Shown here piece after piece: positions 30,141 to 31,974 of a stretch of DNA of 31,974 nucleotides. A model generated the notes under the pieces. That model ran no database searches. It had not been told where the DNA came from and saw nothing but the letters and a program-made list of their open reading frames with translations. The DNA lies in NCBI GenBank assembly GCA_049999805.1, contig JBNGIO010005148.1, positions 1 through 31,974 of the forward strand, read 5' to 3'. The stretch's first letter is position 1; the number at the start of each line of letters is the position of its first letter. The stretch comes from Folioceros fuciformis (taxonomy: Eukaryota > Anthocerotophyta > Anthocerotopsida > Anthocerotales). Both the position numbers and the translations under genes were made by a program.

Positions 30141-30640
30141 TACAGCCAGAGCAAGCACATCTGGTTTACTGGTGGCGTACCTTACCTCATCAAAAAAAGG
30201 ATGTCAGAAGTGATTCCTTGATAGTGGGGCCTCGAACCACATGTGTTCAAAGAGAAAGTCATTTCTTACTTATGAGTCTTCCCTCGCGTGCCATCAAACT
30301 GCAGTAGTATTGGGAGATGATTCTACAATACCCATCAGGGGTTCTGGAACTATATAGATTACCTTGAAGGATGGCAGTTTCCTGCTTTTAGAAAATGCTT
30401 TACATGTTCCAGCAATTGCTAAGAATTTGGTTAGTACAATGGCACTTGGAAAGACAAATCAATACAAGATAACTTTTGAAAGCACAGAATGTTACATTTC
30501 GAGGCTATAAGCTCCAACTGTGCCCATTGCACGAGGAAAGCCACTCTTTGATCTCTATCTTATGGATTTTATATTAGATGTACCTCAATTGTCTGCAACT
30601 GCATCAAGTGCATCAGCTCCAAACAAAGTTAGCTATGAGT
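30141..30640 (+). pseudogene. Element E protease
   Basis: FLDSGASNHMC near 30,218-30,250 is the copia protease active site, here with the DSG triad intact. A TGA stands just before it where Trp is usual. Further on, VVLGDDSTIPIRGSGTI, a TAG, ENALHVPAIAKNLVST and ARGKPLFDLYLMD are normal protease and pre-integrase landmarks. Confidence 0.8.
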
Positions 30641-31826
30641 GCCTTTAAGTGGCATTGTAGGTTATGGCATCCAAATATCAAAGCTATGCGAAGACTGCTG
30701 AAAGAGAAGATGGTTACTGAACTTCTTCATCAAAAGAGTCAGGTCTTCGATAGCTTCAAAAGATACCTAGCATATGCAGAGAGGCAGACTGGACTAAAGC
30801 TAAAATGTATACGTTCTGATAAAGCAAAGGAGTATTTATCTAAGGCCTTCCAAGAATTCTGTCAGGAGAGGGGGATCACTTGTCAACTCACCATACCATA
30901 TCATTCATACATGAATGGACGTGCAGAAAGGAGATATAGGGCTATTCAAGATTCTACCATGGCACTTCTCTTTCAGGAGAGGTTACCAATTCGCTTCTGG
31001 GCAGAAGCTGTACAAGCAGCAACGTACCTACAGAATAGGATAGCAGTCTCCTCTCTTCAACATTGTACTCCATTTGAAGCCTGGACTGGCAGTAAGCCTG
31101 ATCTGTCGCACCTTCGTGTCTTTGGTAGTACAGCCTATGCACATATTCCAGACAAGCTGCGTCAGAAGTTTTCCTTTAAGTCCAAGAGACATATTTTCAT
31201 AGGCTACACTCCTGGGATACATGGTTATAATTTGTTTGAACCCTACACACATCAAGTCATTCATGCTCATACTGTAGCCTTTGATGAACGCCCTGTCCTT
31301 GAGCCCCATAAACATACTTTTGCTGATTCTGTAGACCTTGAGCCTGTAGAACCAACTCAACCTACTGACATGGGTGTCAATGATCTCATTGAAGATGTGA
31401 ATGACTCATATGTTGTGGAGTTTCCTGAATACGACTTGTCCTACCTTCTTCTTGATTTACCTGAAGGCTCTCATCCACAGCAGCAATTGTTACCTCCAGA
31501 ACAAGAACCATCAAAACCAGACCTAGAACTTTCACTACTTGAACATCCAATTGGTGCCGACAATGATCAGGTTGCTATTTCAGTACCCATTGTTCTTGAT
31601 CTTTCATTACAGGCTGATCCTCCAGATGAGATGTTCGTAGATGATCCAGTCCAATATGTGATACTAGTTCCTTCGTTTGAACCTTCTCGACGGTCTTTAC
31701 GAGTTCGTAGACCTCCTGATCAGTGGCAGGAGCCCCCCTATCGAAGGGTTGATTTTTGTCAGGATCTAGGCTCTCGTAGTTCCGATGTTGCTAGAGTTGC
31801 AGTGGACAAGGCTAATGTAATTACCA
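30641..31826 (+). pseudogene. Element E integrase with internal deletion
   Basis: The zinc-binding half reads KWHCRLWHPNIKAMRRLLKE but jumps within a few residues to QVFDSFKRYLAYAERQTGLK. The CxxC half and the segment with the first catalytic Asp are missing. The second Asp (IRSDKAKEYL; RSDNGGEY is usual) and the Glu (NGRAERRYR) remain, followed by FWAEAVQAATYLQNRI, LRVFGSTAYAHIP and IFIGYTPGIHGYNLFE. The acidic linker ends SLRVRRPPDQW, then GSRSSDVARVAVDKANVITM. The frame stays open across the deletion and runs on a few codons into the family-A LTR to a stop at 31,858. Confidence 0.85.
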
Positions 31827-31974
31827 TGTTAAGCATGATTAATGTTGATATTAATTAGTGCTAATCCAGCTTATTGTTTTTGTACTAATTAGTGGTAAGA
31901 GTGATTAAGGTTATGATTAATATATATATATATATATATAGCTTATTAGACTTTGCTATGTTAGGCAAAAAAAA
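31827..31974 (+). repeat. LTR of copia family A, copy A3 (5' part)
   Basis: Begins TGTTAAGCATGATTAATG and matches 13,033-13,172 closely, with a longer AT microsatellite. It ends at the window edge in the same A8 run found at 13,165-13,172. The preceding bases TTACCA are not a polypurine tract, so it is likely the 5' LTR of an element inserted into E. Confidence 0.85.

Larger units (their letters stand above)
28329..31826 (+). mobile_element. Copia element E, 3'-truncated
   Basis: Order on the plus strand: LTR, primer site, pre-gag ORF, gag, protease, integrase, acidic linker. It stops in the linker before reverse transcriptase at 31,826, where a family-A LTR begins. Lacking RT, RNase H and a 3' LTR, and with stops and deletions in gag, protease and integrase, it is dead. 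It is a different lineage from the two minus-strand elements. Confidence 0.85.

Overview
The window is nuclear DNA of a land plant. It carries one spliced host gene with short GT-AG introns, at least six pieces of Ty1/copia LTR retrotransposons, and a broken copy of an exocyst gene. There are no operons, ribosome-binding sites or bacterial features. The compact introns and copia-rich, gene-poor setting would suit a bryophyte or other spore-bearing plant, but that placement is a guess.

Left part (1-13,032). The first 184 bases are the 3' part of an LTR (family A). Unrecognised sequence with three tandem-repeat arrays follows (27-bp, 36-bp and 203-bp units, 2.07-3.24 kb). From 3,891 to about 9.7 kb on the minus strand lies the host gene, a homologue of CBE1 (Arabidopsis At4g01290), a plant eIF4E-binding protein. 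Nine coding exons read in phase from the eIF4E-binding motif YTRDFLL to a stop at 3,891. From 9.8 to 13.0 kb there is AT-rich DNA with two more tandem repeats and no gene.

Right part (13,033-31,974). A second family-A LTR at 13,033 starts a gutted plus-strand copia element in which gag is fused to RNase H. Next is a nest on the minus strand. An outer copia element (26,679 leftwards to about 14,915) is split between integrase and reverse transcriptase by a complete inner copia element (16,375-22,859). The inner element has two 249-bp LTRs, a primer-binding site, a polypurine tract and a near-perfect target duplication. From about 26,690 to 28,328 there is a SEC6 (exocyst) fragment followed by broken coding-like DNA I do not recognise. 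A third copia element runs on the plus strand from 28,329 and is cut at 31,827 by another family-A LTR that leaves the window.

What stands out. All three copia elements that keep their 5' end carry an extra ORF of about 150-165 codons between the primer-binding site and gag. It has a basic N-terminus and a helical, probably coiled-coil C-terminus. I know of no such ORF in standard copia elements. Family A has an LTR followed by TGGCGGGGGTGACAT rather than the usual initiator-Met site. The inner element has TATAG/CTATA LTR ends instead of TG/CA. Two different elements carry a TAG at the same integrase codon. Every transposon copy here is visibly damaged, so the elements look dead in cis, while the CBE1 gene looks intact.
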